The position numbers and the translations under genes were made by a program. Under the pieces are notes generated by a model. The model saw only the letters and a program-made list of their open reading frames with translations, was not told the DNA's origin and did not search any database. A stretch of 64,000 bases of DNA from the NCBI RefSeq assembly GCF_013035315.1, contig NZ_WQHP01000001.1, positions 926,620-990,619 on the forward strand, read 5' to 3'. The DNA comes from Ruegeria arenilitoris (GTDB lineage: Bacteria; Pseudomonadota; Alphaproteobacteria; Rhodobacterales; Rhodobacteraceae). Of the stretch, positions 43,870-52,299 are shown in pieces. Within the stretch, counting starts at the first letter, position 1. Each line of letters starts with the position of its first letter.

Positions 43870-45381
43870 ATGAAATACCTCGGCAAATCTACAATGATGG
43901 CGAGCGCAGTCGCTCTCACCACAAGCGCGGCTTTTGCACAGGAGGCCACCGGTGACATCCCTCCTGTTACACTCTTCAAGAATGTGATGGTTTTTGATGG
44001 AGTGAGTGACGGACTCAAGAACGTCGACGTTCTCGTGGTCAAAAACAAAATTCACAAGATTGACGCTGACATTCCTGAGGGCGGGAAGTGGGAAGTCGAT
44101 GTGCGCACTGGGGGATCCAAGCGGTTGCCCGATCCAGTCGGCGGCATCGACGGCTACTCCTTCACCGTTCAAACGGAACGCGGCATTGAGACCAAAGAAG
44201 TGGATGTGACCGTCATTGACGGAGGCGGTCGTACGCTCATGCCAGGGCTTATCGACAGCCACGTGCATGTGAACATGTACAAGAACGGGACTATCCCGGG
44301 GCTTCAGGACACCACATGGGAAGAAATTGGCGCACGTGCTGCCGCATTCGCGCAGGAAATGTTGGCGATGGGCTTTACAACTGTTCGCGATATGTGCGGC
44401 GCTCATGGTGGGCTGAGAGCGGTTATTGATGAAGGATCACTTCCCGGCCCAAGAATTTATTCCTCCGGCGCATGCCTTAGCCAAACGGGCGGACACGGCG
44501 ACTGGGGTATCGCTGGTCAACGCAAGAACGAGAGCAATCTTGAGCGACTGGAGATCACCAGATTGGTGGACGGGCCCGCCGAGGTGCTTCAGGGTGCGAG
44601 GAGGAATTTTGCTTTAGGGGCAAACTATCTCAAGATTATGGTCAGCGGTGGCGTGACATCGATCAAGGACCCGATATATCAGTCTGCTTTCACAAACGAA
44701 GAGATTTCTGCTGCAGTAGAGGTTGCAGGCGATATGGACTCATACGTCGCTATGCACGTATTTATGGATAGCGACCTGTCTCGTGCGCTCGATCTTGGTG
44801 TCAAAGTGGTAGACCACGGCCTGACTATTACCGAACCGACGATGCAGAAGCTGGTCGAAAAAGAGGCGTTCTTTTCACCCAACCTGACTGCGCTTGCGCC
44901 CGAAGCTCTGGAACACCCGATGCATCAGGACCCGACTTTCCCGCCGACGGCGAAGTTTCTGTGGTTGCGGGAAAACAGCAAGCAGCTCATGGATCTTGTG
45001 AAAAAATACAAGCCTAAGATGGTGTTCGATTCCGATTACGTGCTTCTCACGGGTGTCCCTTATCGCCAGTCAATGGATTTTACGAAGGCGTTTGTCGCGC
45101 GTGAGTTTGGCAACCTCTGGGCATTGCAGATGATGACCTCGAATGGTGGCGAATTGGCGGCTCTGACCGGACGAGGAAACCCTTACCCTGAAGGCAAGCT
45201 TGGTGTGATCGAAGAAGGCGCCTACGCCGACATTCTGATCGTAGACGGGAACCCACTTGAAGACATCTCGGCCATCGGCGCGGTGGACACATGGTTTGAT
45301 GCGCCGCCGCGCGGGCAGGATGTCCCAAGCATTCGAATGATCATGAAAGACGGCGTGATCTACAAGAACACGCTGGAGTGA
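43870..45381 (+). CDS. exported metal-dependent amidohydrolase, copy B
   Basis: 503 residues with a signal peptide ending near TSAAFAQE. The start is ATG 43870, preceded by GGAAGGGAAGGGAAG. Metal site: PGLIDSHVHVNMY, YLKIMVSGGVTSIKDP, AMHVFMDSDL, KVVDHGLT and the Asp in FDSDYVLLTG. Compared with copy A it has an insertion of about 35 residues after the first beta domain (TGGSKRLPDPVGGIDG region). The two are likely to split related peptides or amides in the periplasm. Confidence 0.85.
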   Translation: MKYLGKSTMMASAVALTTSAAFAQEATGDIPPVTLFKNVMVFDGVSDGLKNVDVLVVKNKIHKIDADIPEGGKWEVDVRTGGSKRLPDPVGGIDGYSFTVQTERGIETKEVDVTVIDGGGRTLMPGLIDSHVHVNMYKNGTIPGLQDTTWEEIGARAAAFAQEMLAMGFTTVRDMCGAHGGLRAVIDEGSLPGPRIYSSGACLSQTGGHGDWGIAGQRKNESNLERLEITRLVDGPAEVLQGARRNFALGANYLKIMVSGGVTSIKDPIYQSAFTNEEISAAVEVAGDMDSYVAMHVFMDSDLSRALDLGVKVVDHGLTITEPTMQKLVEKEAFFSPNLTALAPEALEHPMHQDPTFPPTAKFLWLRENSKQLMDLVKKYKPKMVFDSDYVLLTGVPYRQSMDFTKAFVAREFGNLWALQMMTSNGGELAALTGRGNPYPEGKLGVIEEGAYADILIVDGNPLEDISAIGAVDTWFDAPPRGQDVPSIRMIMKDGVIYKNTLE

Positions 45382-45422
45382 TAAGCAGAGGTTTTTTGTA
45401 TTCTGCCTATGCCTGCGCCGGA

Positions 45423-45443
45423 TCGCGCCATTTTTTGGCGCGA
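45423..45443 (+). terminator. hairpin between amidohydrolase B and the GYD gene
   Basis: TCGCGCCA (45423-45430) pairs with TGGCGCGA (45436-45443) around a loop of five T. Perfect 8-bp stem; could terminate or attenuate, though there is no T-tract after it. Confidence 0.5.
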
Positions 45444-45501
45444 GCATCCAAACAATAGCCTGCATCGTCTTGCCGCAGGCTCAGCATTGAAGGGACGTAC
45501 A

Positions 45502-45903
45502 ATGAAACATCTTATCCTAGGTGCCCTTCTGGCGGGATACGGCACGTTGGCCACTGCGGAAGATACCCAAAAAATGCGTACGTTTCTGTTCATTGGCACA
45601 TCCAATAGCGCCGCTTGGGAAATGCAGATCGCAAATCCGGGCGATCGTGCAGCTTCGGTCAAAGGCAGCATCGAAGCGCTTGGCGGGGAGCTTTTGAGCT
45701 ACTACTGGGGCCTCGGAAACGGAAAAAACTACATCACTGTTTCGCTACCTGACGATCCCACCTTCATTCAGGCGTTTTACGTCAGCCGTCTTGGGGATGG
45801 ACTGCTCGATGACTACGAGATGATCGAATTGATGAGCAGCGCGGACATGGCCCAAGCGTTGTCCCGCGTGCCCGAGATCAAGGCGCAGGATGATTTGAAG
45901 TAG
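45502..45903 (+). CDS. exported GYD-domain protein
   Basis: 133 residues; signal peptide MKHLILGALLAGYGTLATAE. The rest is a small ferredoxin-like domain (KGSIEALGGELLSYYWGLGN, PTFIQAFYVSRLGDG) resembling the GYD family, whose function is unknown. The ATG at 45502 was chosen over the longer frame because of the signal peptide and AAGGGACG upstream. It sits between the exported hydrolases and the porin and is probably co-expressed. Confidence 0.75.
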   Translation: MKHLILGALLAGYGTLATAEDTQKMRTFLFIGTSNSAAWEMQIANPGDRAASVKGSIEALGGELLSYYWGLGNGKNYITVSLPDDPTFIQAFYVSRLGDGLLDDYEMIELMSSADMAQALSRVPEIKAQDDLK

Positions 45904-45928
45904 CGTCAGTCATATCAGGACCAACACC

Positions 45929-47212
45929 ATGCGCTTAAACCTCTATGTGACAGTTGCAATGGCGTGGTTGAAACAGGCCATGAGCATCTGCGCTGGGGTT
46001 GCGGCCATCGCTTCGGACGCGTCAGCCCAAGAAAACAGCACGTTACGGCAGTTGGAGGCGGCTGCCACCGCTTCGCTTGGGGGGCCAGCGTCGGCTCAGG
46101 CGCAATTAGAGCAGGACAGGCTCCGGCGTCTCGAGAATTCCAGATTGCCGGGGCTGGATCGGTTTTTCGATCCCTTCGAACAGTCGCGCGAGGCTTTCGC
46201 CAAACGCACTGGGTTGAATTTGTCCTTCGACTACCAAGCGCTCTACCAGAAGTCTTCAGACAGCCTGAGTGGCACCGACGAGGCCGCTTCGGGGCAGGCG
46301 CGGATCATTGGCAATTGGGAATTGCTGAATCGTGGGACCGACAATGCAGGCAGTTTTGTCTTCATCCTCGAAAACCGTCATCGTTTGGGCACGGATATCG
46401 CGCCGGGCAGTCTCGCGGGCGAAATCGGATATCTCGGTGTCACGGCAACGACCTTCAGCGACACAGATTCAACGCTGTCGGTTGCTTATTGGTCGCAGGC
46501 GCTGTCCGGCATCAACGGAGGCTTCGTTGCAGGTCGCATCGATCCCGGCGACTATTCCGATATCCTTGGCTATGTGAATCCCCGCACGACCTTTTCGAAT
46601 TTTTCGATCCTCTTTAGTCCTGTGCTTCCCATTCCCGACCCAGGTTTTGGAATTGCAGGCGGCGGATACATTACCGACCAGATTTACGCGCTTGGCGTGG
46701 TCAGCGATGCAAATGGGTCGCTCACTGATGTGGAATGGTTTCCAGGTGGCTCGGAGTTTTTCACTTACGGTGAGATCGGCTGGACGCCCGCAAGAGACCA
46801 GCGATTCCTCACAAACGTCCATTTGGGAGTTTTCCATGTGGACGACAGAGAAGACGCAGGCGTCCCCGGCGGTCACGGAGCAATACTTTCGGGGAATGTA
46901 ACCCTAGACGAGAGTCTCATGCTGTTCGGTCGTCTTGGTTGGTCAGATGGCGATGCATCGATTGCGAAACGTGCCGTCAATGCCGGTGTCATGTGGCGCC
47001 CCGGATTGTATGACGACTTGTTCGGGTTTGGTGTGACAGTCGCCGATCCAACCGATCCAACTCTCGATACACAGACCACGGTCGAAGCATTTTACCGTCT
47101 GGATATTTCCGACAACCTCGCGCTTACGGCTGATGTTCAGTATTTGAACAACCCCGGCTTCACTGACGATGGCCCTTTGATTTTCGGTCTGCGGCTGAGG
47201 TTCAATTTATAA
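45929..47212 (+). CDS. OprB-like carbohydrate-selective porin
   Basis: 427 residues; signal peptide to about ASDASAQE, a short coiled-coil-like segment (QLEQDRLRRLENSRLPGL), then a beta-barrel with repeated aromatic-glycine strands (FTYGEIGWTPARDQRFLTN, GRLGWSDGDASIAKRAVNAG) and a C-terminal phenylalanine-type end (GLRLRFNL). It forms an outer-membrane channel. Its position 25 bp after the GYD gene makes it the uptake door for the exported hydrolases' substrates. Confidence 0.83.
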   Translation: MRLNLYVTVAMAWLKQAMSICAGVAAIASDASAQENSTLRQLEAAATASLGGPASAQAQLEQDRLRRLENSRLPGLDRFFDPFEQSREAFAKRTGLNLSFDYQALYQKSSDSLSGTDEAASGQARIIGNWELLNRGTDNAGSFVFILENRHRLGTDIAPGSLAGEIGYLGVTATTFSDTDSTLSVAYWSQALSGINGGFVAGRIDPGDYSDILGYVNPRTTFSNFSILFSPVLPIPDPGFGIAGGGYITDQIYALGVVSDANGSLTDVEWFPGGSEFFTYGEIGWTPARDQRFLTNVHLGVFHVDDREDAGVPGGHGAILSGNVTLDESLMLFGRLGWSDGDASIAKRAVNAGVMWRPGLYDDLFGFGVTVADPTDPTLDTQTTVEAFYRLDISDNLALTADVQYLNNPGFTDDGPLIFGLRLRFNL

Positions 47213-47523
47213 GGCTGAAAGCAATAGGAACTCCCTTTTTGACATTTCGCATTCTCACAGCCGACGCTCGCAACCCACCGTCCGATGGCAAGTTCGGGCT
47301 CGGAGCCGTCATGCGGCGTTGCAGAGAATTTCCCAGTTTCGGGCGAATGTGGATGTCCGCTTCCAACGAGGCACCTTGGTCGTTTCGCGCCTGCAGAGAA
47401 AGTCCGTAATCCGCCCATCTTGACCGCCTTGGTTTCTGCGAACTCTGACTTCTCGTGCCCGCAGCGAAGGTCCGTAAGGTCGGCATTCTGCCCGTTCGTG
47501 ACAAAAGCTGCATCGGTCGGGAA
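47213..47523. other. non-coding stretch after the porin
   Basis: 311 bp without a gene. Contains GGGCTCGGAGCCGTCAT (47296-47312), the left module of the dispersed repeat without its hairpin. Confidence 0.5.
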
Positions 47524-47771
47524 GGGCTCAAAGCCGTCATCCGACGGCATTAGCGATTAGACCGGTTTGTGGTTGCGAGCGGTCATTGGGGCCGCTCTCA
47601 GGATTGGTCCGACATCGGCCCTCCCAGTACTATTCAACGAGTTTTCAAGCTCAACTCCGAGATCCTACCGTCGCCTGACCCTCTCTCGATTACGCTCCCG
47701 ACGTTCGATGTTGATCCGGTGGTCGCGGCCCAATGCCCGGTAGAAGCCCGGTCCCTTGGACCAGTTCAGAA
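47524..47771. repeat. 248-bp direct repeat, copy 1 (terminase tail duplicate)
   Basis: Identical to 58902-59149 except position 47573 (T here, C at 58951). It contains the last 107 bp of the terminase coding region plus 141 bp beyond its stop. Copy 1 ends exactly at the IS6 boundary, so here the terminase is only a fragment. Left boundary is the motif GGGCTCAAAGCCGTCAT. Confidence 0.95.
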
Positions 47772-48590
47772 GGTGCTGTCAGACGAATTCGAACCAGTCT
47801 CAGTTTGCCGCGGAAACCGCGAACCTATCCGGAACAAAGCTGACGCCACTCGCTAAGAGCGGCGGCGCGGGTCAGCTTGAAGGTGTCTCGACTGGCTAGC
47901 GATCTTTCCTGGTTGAAGTGATTGTAGACGGAGGAATGGACGGAGGCGAATTTCTGTAGACTTCGCATGCGCCTGAAACGCTGCATCGCGCGTTCGCGTC
48001 GTCGAAACGGCAGGTGTGAATTCTCGGCGCGGTTGTTGAGCCACCTGCCCGTCTGTTGTTTTTCGAACGCGCCTATTTCTCTGAGCGCAGCCTTGTAGGA
48101 AGCGAAGCGATCTGTGACGACCTCCTTGGCGCAACCGTGCCGTTTCATCAATTTCCTGAGGAATTTTAGTGCTGCAGCCTTGTTTCGGCGCTTGGTGACA
48201 ACGGCTTCCAGCACTTCACCTTCGTGATCTACTGCACGCCACAGATAATGTCGCTTGCCATTCACCTTCACAAAAACCTCGTCCACGTGCCACTTCCAAT
48301 TCGAGAATGCGCGCAGCTGCTGAACACGCTTTCGTCGGATCTCAGCGGCAAACACCGGCCCGAACCTATTCCACCAAAATCGGACAGTTTCATGGCTGAC
48401 ATCGATCCCACGTTCATGCAGTAGGTCTTCAACATTCCGAAGCGAGAGCGGGAAACGGATTTACAGCATCACCGCAAGGCGGATGACCTCGGGACTGGTT
48501 TTGAAGTACTTGAAAGAGGCAGGTTTGGTCATGGGCAAAAGCTACGCAACCGTCCTGCCTGCCTCAAGACAAGTTCTTCTGACAAGACCC
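47772..48590. mobile_element. IS6-family insertion sequence
   Basis: About 820 bp. Left end GGTGCTGTCAGACGAATTC; right end, read inward, GGGTCTTGTCAGAAGAACTT; these are imperfect terminal inverted repeats of IS6 type. Homologous to the older remnant at 6619-7439. No 8-bp target duplication is evident: GTTCAGAA before the left end is not repeated after the right end, which suggests a deletion or other rearrangement. The transposase is interrupted by a stop. Confidence 0.85.
47825..48532 (-). pseudogene. IS6-family transposase with premature stop
   Basis: From ATG 48532 the frame reads MTKPASFKYFKTSPEVIRLA, then a TAA at 48463-48461 (codon 24) where the family usually has tyrosine in a position before IRFPLSLRNVEDLL. 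After it the frame is open to 47825, with HEK-type HTH (GIDVSHETVRFWWNRFGP) and DDE residues in WHVDEVFVKVNGK, VTDRFASYKAAL and RAENSHLPFRRRERAM. A single-base change would restore a 235-residue transposase, so inactivation is recent. A shortened product from a downstream start is possible. Confidence 0.85.
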
Positions 48591-48594
48591 TGCT

Positions 48595-48656
48595 GGGCTC
48601 GGTGCGGTCATTGACAGGTTTTTGATGAATGTCTGCTCCGCGGACAAAGCTGCCAT
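48595..48656 (+). repeat. dispersed hairpin repeat, copy 3
   Basis: GGGCTCGGTGCGGTCATT at 48595, then GTCTGC-TCC-GCGGAC (48631-48645) 36 bases on, followed by AAAGCTGCCATT. It begins 4 bp after the IS6 end. Confidence 0.8.
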
Positions 48657-48758
48657 TCAGTCGAACTTTACTTGGTGATGCAAACTGCCCCCAAGCGGCC
48701 AATTGCCAACCCTTCCGATGCCGCGGTGCGTGATCCTAGACGGGAGAGCATTAATCCA

Positions 48759-49367
48759 TCACGTGGGCAGATTTGTGCCTGATAAGCCAAGTGCCAGCAT
48801 CAGTGATGACACTGCACCAAGCCAAGCTGAGGCAACGCGGAAAGCAATTCCAACCCAAGGTTTCTTAAAGCGTTCTCTGATCCATAGGGACCCACCCAAT
48901 AGATACAAAAGACCGACATTGGCCCCGACTAAGGAACCGGACATTGTGAACAATCTGTCTCTTAACCGCCCCGGCTCCGGGACAGACGCGTCTCCAATCA
49001 GAAATGCGCCGACACAGACCAAAGCGATTACGAACGGCAACAGTTTGTGGGGGAAAAGCGCGGCTGTCGAACACGCGGCGAAGGCTATTGCAAACATTTT
49101 TGCGTCGAGTTCATCAAATCCGAAAGCTGAAACGAGGCCTGCAATATTCGCCAAAAGAAAACTAAGGAGCAGCCATTGCGCCTGCTCAGATTTGAAACCA
49201 CCGGCAAGCAAAGCGAGACCCAACATTAGAAGCGCCTGCGACGGTGTCGAAAACGGGTGGATCAGACCAACGTAAAAGCCCTCTATGCCGGGAAAGGCAC
49301 TATGGGCGGAGGCAGGCCCCGCGACCAAAACTGCAAGTGGATAGCAGAGCAGTCTGCAGTTTTTCAT
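48759..49367 (-). CDS. HupE/UreJ-like membrane protein, diverged second copy
   Basis: 202 residues with a signal peptide or first helix ending ASAHSAFPGIEGF, then six hydrophobic segments. GFYVGLIHPFSTPSQALLML corresponds to GFVAGFTHPILGWDHVAAMV in the neighbouring gene, so it is a paralogue, but the histidine-aspartate pair thought to matter for metal transport (WDH) is replaced by PSQ. Start ATG 49367. It directly follows the other copy with 4 bp between them and may form a complex with it. Confidence 0.75.
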   Translation of the reverse strand: MKNCRLLCYPLAVLVAGPASAHSAFPGIEGFYVGLIHPFSTPSQALLMLGLALLAGGFKSEQAQWLLLSFLLANIAGLVSAFGFDELDAKMFAIAFAACSTAALFPHKLLPFVIALVCVGAFLIGDASVPEPGRLRDRLFTMSGSLVGANVGLLYLLGGSLWIRERFKKPWVGIAFRVASAWLGAVSSLMLALGLSGTNLPT

Positions 49368-49371
49368 TCTC

Positions 49372-49968
49372 TTAGGCTACGCCGGTAAGGAACGCGATAC
49401 CGGCAAAAGCTATCAAGCCACCGGCACCCCGCACAGCAACTCTACCTGCGGGCCAGCGAACAAGTAGACCGAATGCGATCCCCGCAAGGTGAAGCAACCC
49501 TGTCGAGATTACAAAACCGACTGCATATGCAAATGCGTTCACCGTAGCCGGAAGTTCGGTGCCGTGCGCATAACCATGAAAAATTGCAAAAGACCCCACA
49601 ATAACTGCACATATCCAAATCGGCGGCTTGACAGCAAAAACGATCATTAATCCTAGTACAACAGCGGAAAGAGCGATGCCCGTTTCTATAGCAGGGATTG
49701 GAATTCCGATTATTCCTGCTACCGCCCCGAAGGCCATGACCAAAGGGAATACAACCGGTAAGATCCAGATTGCGGGTGCGCCAAGAAACGCACCCCAAAG
49801 ACCTACTGCGACCATTGCGGCCACATGATCCCAACCAAGGATCGGATGCGTAAATCCTGCTACAAAACCTCCACCATACCCCTCGCCAGAGTGGGCTTGC
49901 ACGGCAAAAGCGGTGAAAAAGTAAACCAACGATATAGTGAGAAAACAGTAAGCTAAACGCTTTGGCAA
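49372..49968 (-). CDS. HupE/UreJ family membrane protein (putative nickel/cobalt permease)
   Basis: 198 residues from TTG 49968, chosen because GAGGAG lies six bases before it; an upstream TTG at 49986 is also possible. Signal peptide ends at AVQAHSGEG; then HPILGWDHVAAMVAVGLW and HGYAHGTELP, the two histidine-rich signatures of HupE/UreJ. These proteins are thought to bring nickel or cobalt into the cell, usually near hydrogenase or urease genes, which are absent here. Confidence 0.85.
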   Translation of the reverse strand: MPKRLAYCFLTISLVYFFTAFAVQAHSGEGYGGGFVAGFTHPILGWDHVAAMVAVGLWGAFLGAPAIWILPVVFPLVMAFGAVAGIIGIPIPAIETGIALSAVVLGLMIVFAVKPPIWICAVIVGSFAIFHGYAHGTELPATVNAFAYAVGFVISTGLLHLAGIAFGLLVRWPAGRVAVRGAGGLIAFAGIAFLTGVA

Positions 49969-50050
49969 AACGAACTCCTCATTCAAACAATCTCCTGCAA
50001 ATGCTAAGTTACGTATTTGAATAACTCAACATGACGTGAATGGTAGGTTT

Positions 50051-50113
50051 GAGCTCGGAGCGGACATTTCGTGAAATCTGCTCAACATCTGCTTTGCGGA
50101 CATAGCCGCCATT
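50051..50113 (+). repeat. dispersed hairpin repeat, copy 4
   Basis: GAGCTCGGAGCGGACATT at 50051, hairpin ATCTGC-TTT-GCGGAC (50087-50101), then ATAGCCGCCATT. The 36-base spacing is kept. Confidence 0.75.
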
Positions 50114-50203
50114 TGATCAACTTGCCTAAAGGTCTGCTTTTTTGATTTCGAGACGGAGTAAGATTACCGTACTGCTGCATGATGTGTTTCGAGGAGCGAA
50201 GCT

Positions 50204-51007
50204 ATGTCTGATCCATATTCTAATCTAGGAGCGCAAGACCCAACGCTTCAGGAACGGATTGCAGCAGCGATGGAAGCCCGCTGTATTGAGCCTGCACAGG
50301 TAGCAATTCGCAAAGCCTACCTGAGTGATTTAAATCTCCCGAGCAATGCAAGCGCGTTGGAACTGGGGTCCGGCACAGGCCATGTAACCAAAGACCTATT
50401 GGACCTTGCTGGCGCAAAAACCGCGATCGGGCTCGAGCCCTCGCCGGTTATGGTGGCACGGGCAAATAAGAGCTTTGGAGATGATACGCGTCTCAATTTC
50501 GAAATCGGCGACGCCAAGAAAACCGATTTTGAAGACGCATCATTCGATCTTGTTTTGATGCATACATTGCTGTGCCATGTGCCTGGCCCCGAAGACGTTG
50601 TTCAGGAAGCGTTCCGCATCCTGAAGCCGGGTGGTGTGTTGGCGATCTGTGACGGCGACTACGATACTGCGACGGCGCAGATTGCAAATTTTGATCCGCT
50701 CGATCAGCTCATCCGTTTCATGATTAATCAAAACGTGACCAACCTTTGGATTATGCGACAAATCTCCGGCATGCTTGCCAAGGCTGGTTTTCAACTTGGG
50801 ACACGCAGAGGGCATGGATACGTCGCCGAAGGAGAGGCGACATACTTCTTGACCGTTATTGACCGTGGCGCGGACCGCATGGTCGAAGAGCGTGTATTGT
50901 TTCCTGAAACAGCGGAGGCACTGAAAACAGAGGCACGACGTCGCGTGTCCGAAAAGACCTTCTTCGGCTTTATGTCTTACGTGAGCCAGATTGCGACAAA
51001 GCCCTAG
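50204..51007 (+). CDS. class I SAM-dependent methyltransferase
   Basis: 267 residues. SAM motif ALELGSGTGHVTKDLLDLAG, acidic loop GLEPSPVMV, DASFDLVLMHTLLCHVPGP and FRILKPGGVLAICDGD. GAGGAGCGAAGCT precedes the ATG. The C-terminal 100 residues include a region MINQNVTNLWIMRQI seen in small-molecule methyltransferases. It stands alone between repeat-bearing intergenic regions. Substrate unknown. Confidence 0.85.
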   Translation: MSDPYSNLGAQDPTLQERIAAAMEARCIEPAQVAIRKAYLSDLNLPSNASALELGSGTGHVTKDLLDLAGAKTAIGLEPSPVMVARANKSFGDDTRLNFEIGDAKKTDFEDASFDLVLMHTLLCHVPGPEDVVQEAFRILKPGGVLAICDGDYDTATAQIANFDPLDQLIRFMINQNVTNLWIMRQISGMLAKAGFQLGTRRGHGYVAEGEATYFLTVIDRGADRMVEERVLFPETAEALKTEARRRVSEKTFFGFMSYVSQIATKP

Positions 51008-51073
51008 GAAATTAAGCAATCTCGCAGTCCGGACATTCGTTTGCCTCGCTGCATCGGTCACTCAGGGCTCAAG

Positions 51074-51106
51074 GCAGTCATCTGAGTCGTTCAGTCAGAT
51101 GACTGC
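51074..51106. terminator. 12-bp stem hairpin between convergent genes
   Basis: GCAGTCATCTGA (51074-51085) pairs perfectly with TCAGATGACTGC (51095-51106) around a 9-base loop. It overlaps the GGGCTCAAGGCAGTCAT module at 51065. Could end transcripts from both sides. Confidence 0.6.
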
Positions 51107-51170
51107 TTAGGAACGGAAAGCGGTCATTGTTGGTGGTCATTCCGAGAAATTACGCCCAAAGGTCTGCATT

Positions 51171-51232
51171 GAACGGTAGCGGACGTTTGCTGAAATCTGC
51201 TGAACGTCTGCCAAGCGGACAAAGCCGCAATT
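51171..51232 (+). repeat. dispersed hairpin repeat, copy 5
   Basis: TGAACGGTAGCGGACGTT at 51171, hairpin GTCTGC-CAA-GCGGAC (51206-51220), then AAAGCCGC. It shares GAAATCTGCT with copy 4. Spacing 35. Confidence 0.75.
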
Positions 51233-51267
51233 GCTAAAACGCAAAGTCCGAAGTGGCTAAGTTGGGT

Positions 51268-52266
51268 TTACTTAGCGGGTACACCCTGTCGGATCGCGTT
51301 AGAATAACCTGCTCGGAGCCCAAATGCCTGCCCCTTTGAGGAAATACTGCCGAGCGTACGCAGTTCTTCGATGGAATAATCTGTGTTCAGGGAACCGCGG
51401 TCGTAACCGTACTCCGGCAAATAACCATTGACGACAATACGCCAGTCCAAGGGCGGGCCGTTCCCAATTGCGTGCATCATTTTGACGACAACGGTCGTGC
51501 AATTGGTTGCGATCGAATTGTACCAATGTGGTTCCGCTGCAAGGATGTTTGCATCACGAACATACTCTTCCAACAACTCTCTGGCGACGTCCGGATCTGG
51601 GCCGAGGCGAAACAGCTGAACATCTTCTTTGCGTATGTTCGTGCGCAAACCGACGACATCCAGTTCCGTTGCCGCCACTATGACGATTGGGTTTTCCTTG
51701 AACGCATCAGCGACCGGTGAAAATGCACCATCCGCTTGGCGTCGTACTTCAATTGACCAGGCCAGATACTGGCCGTCAGAAAAGCCGAAACTCAGAATAA
51801 AATGCGCCATCTCCGGACCGGCCCAATACGACAAAAAGAGGTCGGTGGTTTCTAGCTTGCTCAGGTCGTACGCCCGGGTTTCCCAGTTTTCGTCAAAACT
51901 ACCGTCGCTGCGCCAGTCGAAATTGCGAACGCCGTCTAGCGTCAGGATGTCCCCATTGATGCTACCGGTCACTTGCCGGGCAACATCTGGTGACCAGTTT
52001 CCGTTGGAAGGCGGCTGTAGACTGGACCACCAAATGATCAGGGCGATGGAAGCAATCACGAATGGAATTTGCGTTTCTATACGCCTTTGCCACAACCAAA
52101 TCACAACCGAGCTCGAACCAAGCAGTGCAAAGGATCCGCTTAACGCCGATTGTACCATGTCGCTTCCAGGGGCACGAAACCATAGTGCGGCAGCACCCCA
52201 AGCAGTGAAGCCCAGCGCGACCATCGCGATCAACATGACAACAAGAAATCTCAGCACGCGTATCAT
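51268..52266 (-). CDS. DUF4105 membrane-anchored protein
   Basis: 332 residues. Three hydrophobic segments near the N-terminus (residues about 5-30, 40-60, 70-85) anchor it; the rest is periplasmic and carries the DUF4105 pattern (FDENWETRAYDLSKLE, SIEVRRQADGAFS, YNSIATNCTTVVVKMM). The cysteine of NCTT resembles a papain-like catalytic residue, so it may be a peptidase or acyltransferase; not proven. Followed on the same strand, 33 bp apart, by the lipoprotein hydrolase as upstream gene. Confidence 0.82.
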   Translation of the reverse strand: MIRVLRFLVVMLIAMVALGFTAWGAAALWFRAPGSDMVQSALSGSFALLGSSSVVIWLWQRRIETQIPFVIASIALIIWWSSLQPPSNGNWSPDVARQVTGSINGDILTLDGVRNFDWRSDGSFDENWETRAYDLSKLETTDLFLSYWAGPEMAHFILSFGFSDGQYLAWSIEVRRQADGAFSPVADAFKENPIVIVAATELDVVGLRTNIRKEDVQLFRLGPDPDVARELLEEYVRDANILAAEPHWYNSIATNCTTVVVKMMHAIGNGPPLDWRIVVNGYLPEYGYDRGSLNTDYSIEELRTLGSISSKGQAFGLRAGYSNAIRQGVPAK

Positions 52267-52299
52267 AACTGCTTCTATCCCTGAGACGCTCTTTGCTGA

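Noticed and set aside
47569..47856. 95-codon open frame in the direct repeat copy
   Set aside because: It is antisense to the duplicated terminase tail and runs into IS6; not a gene.
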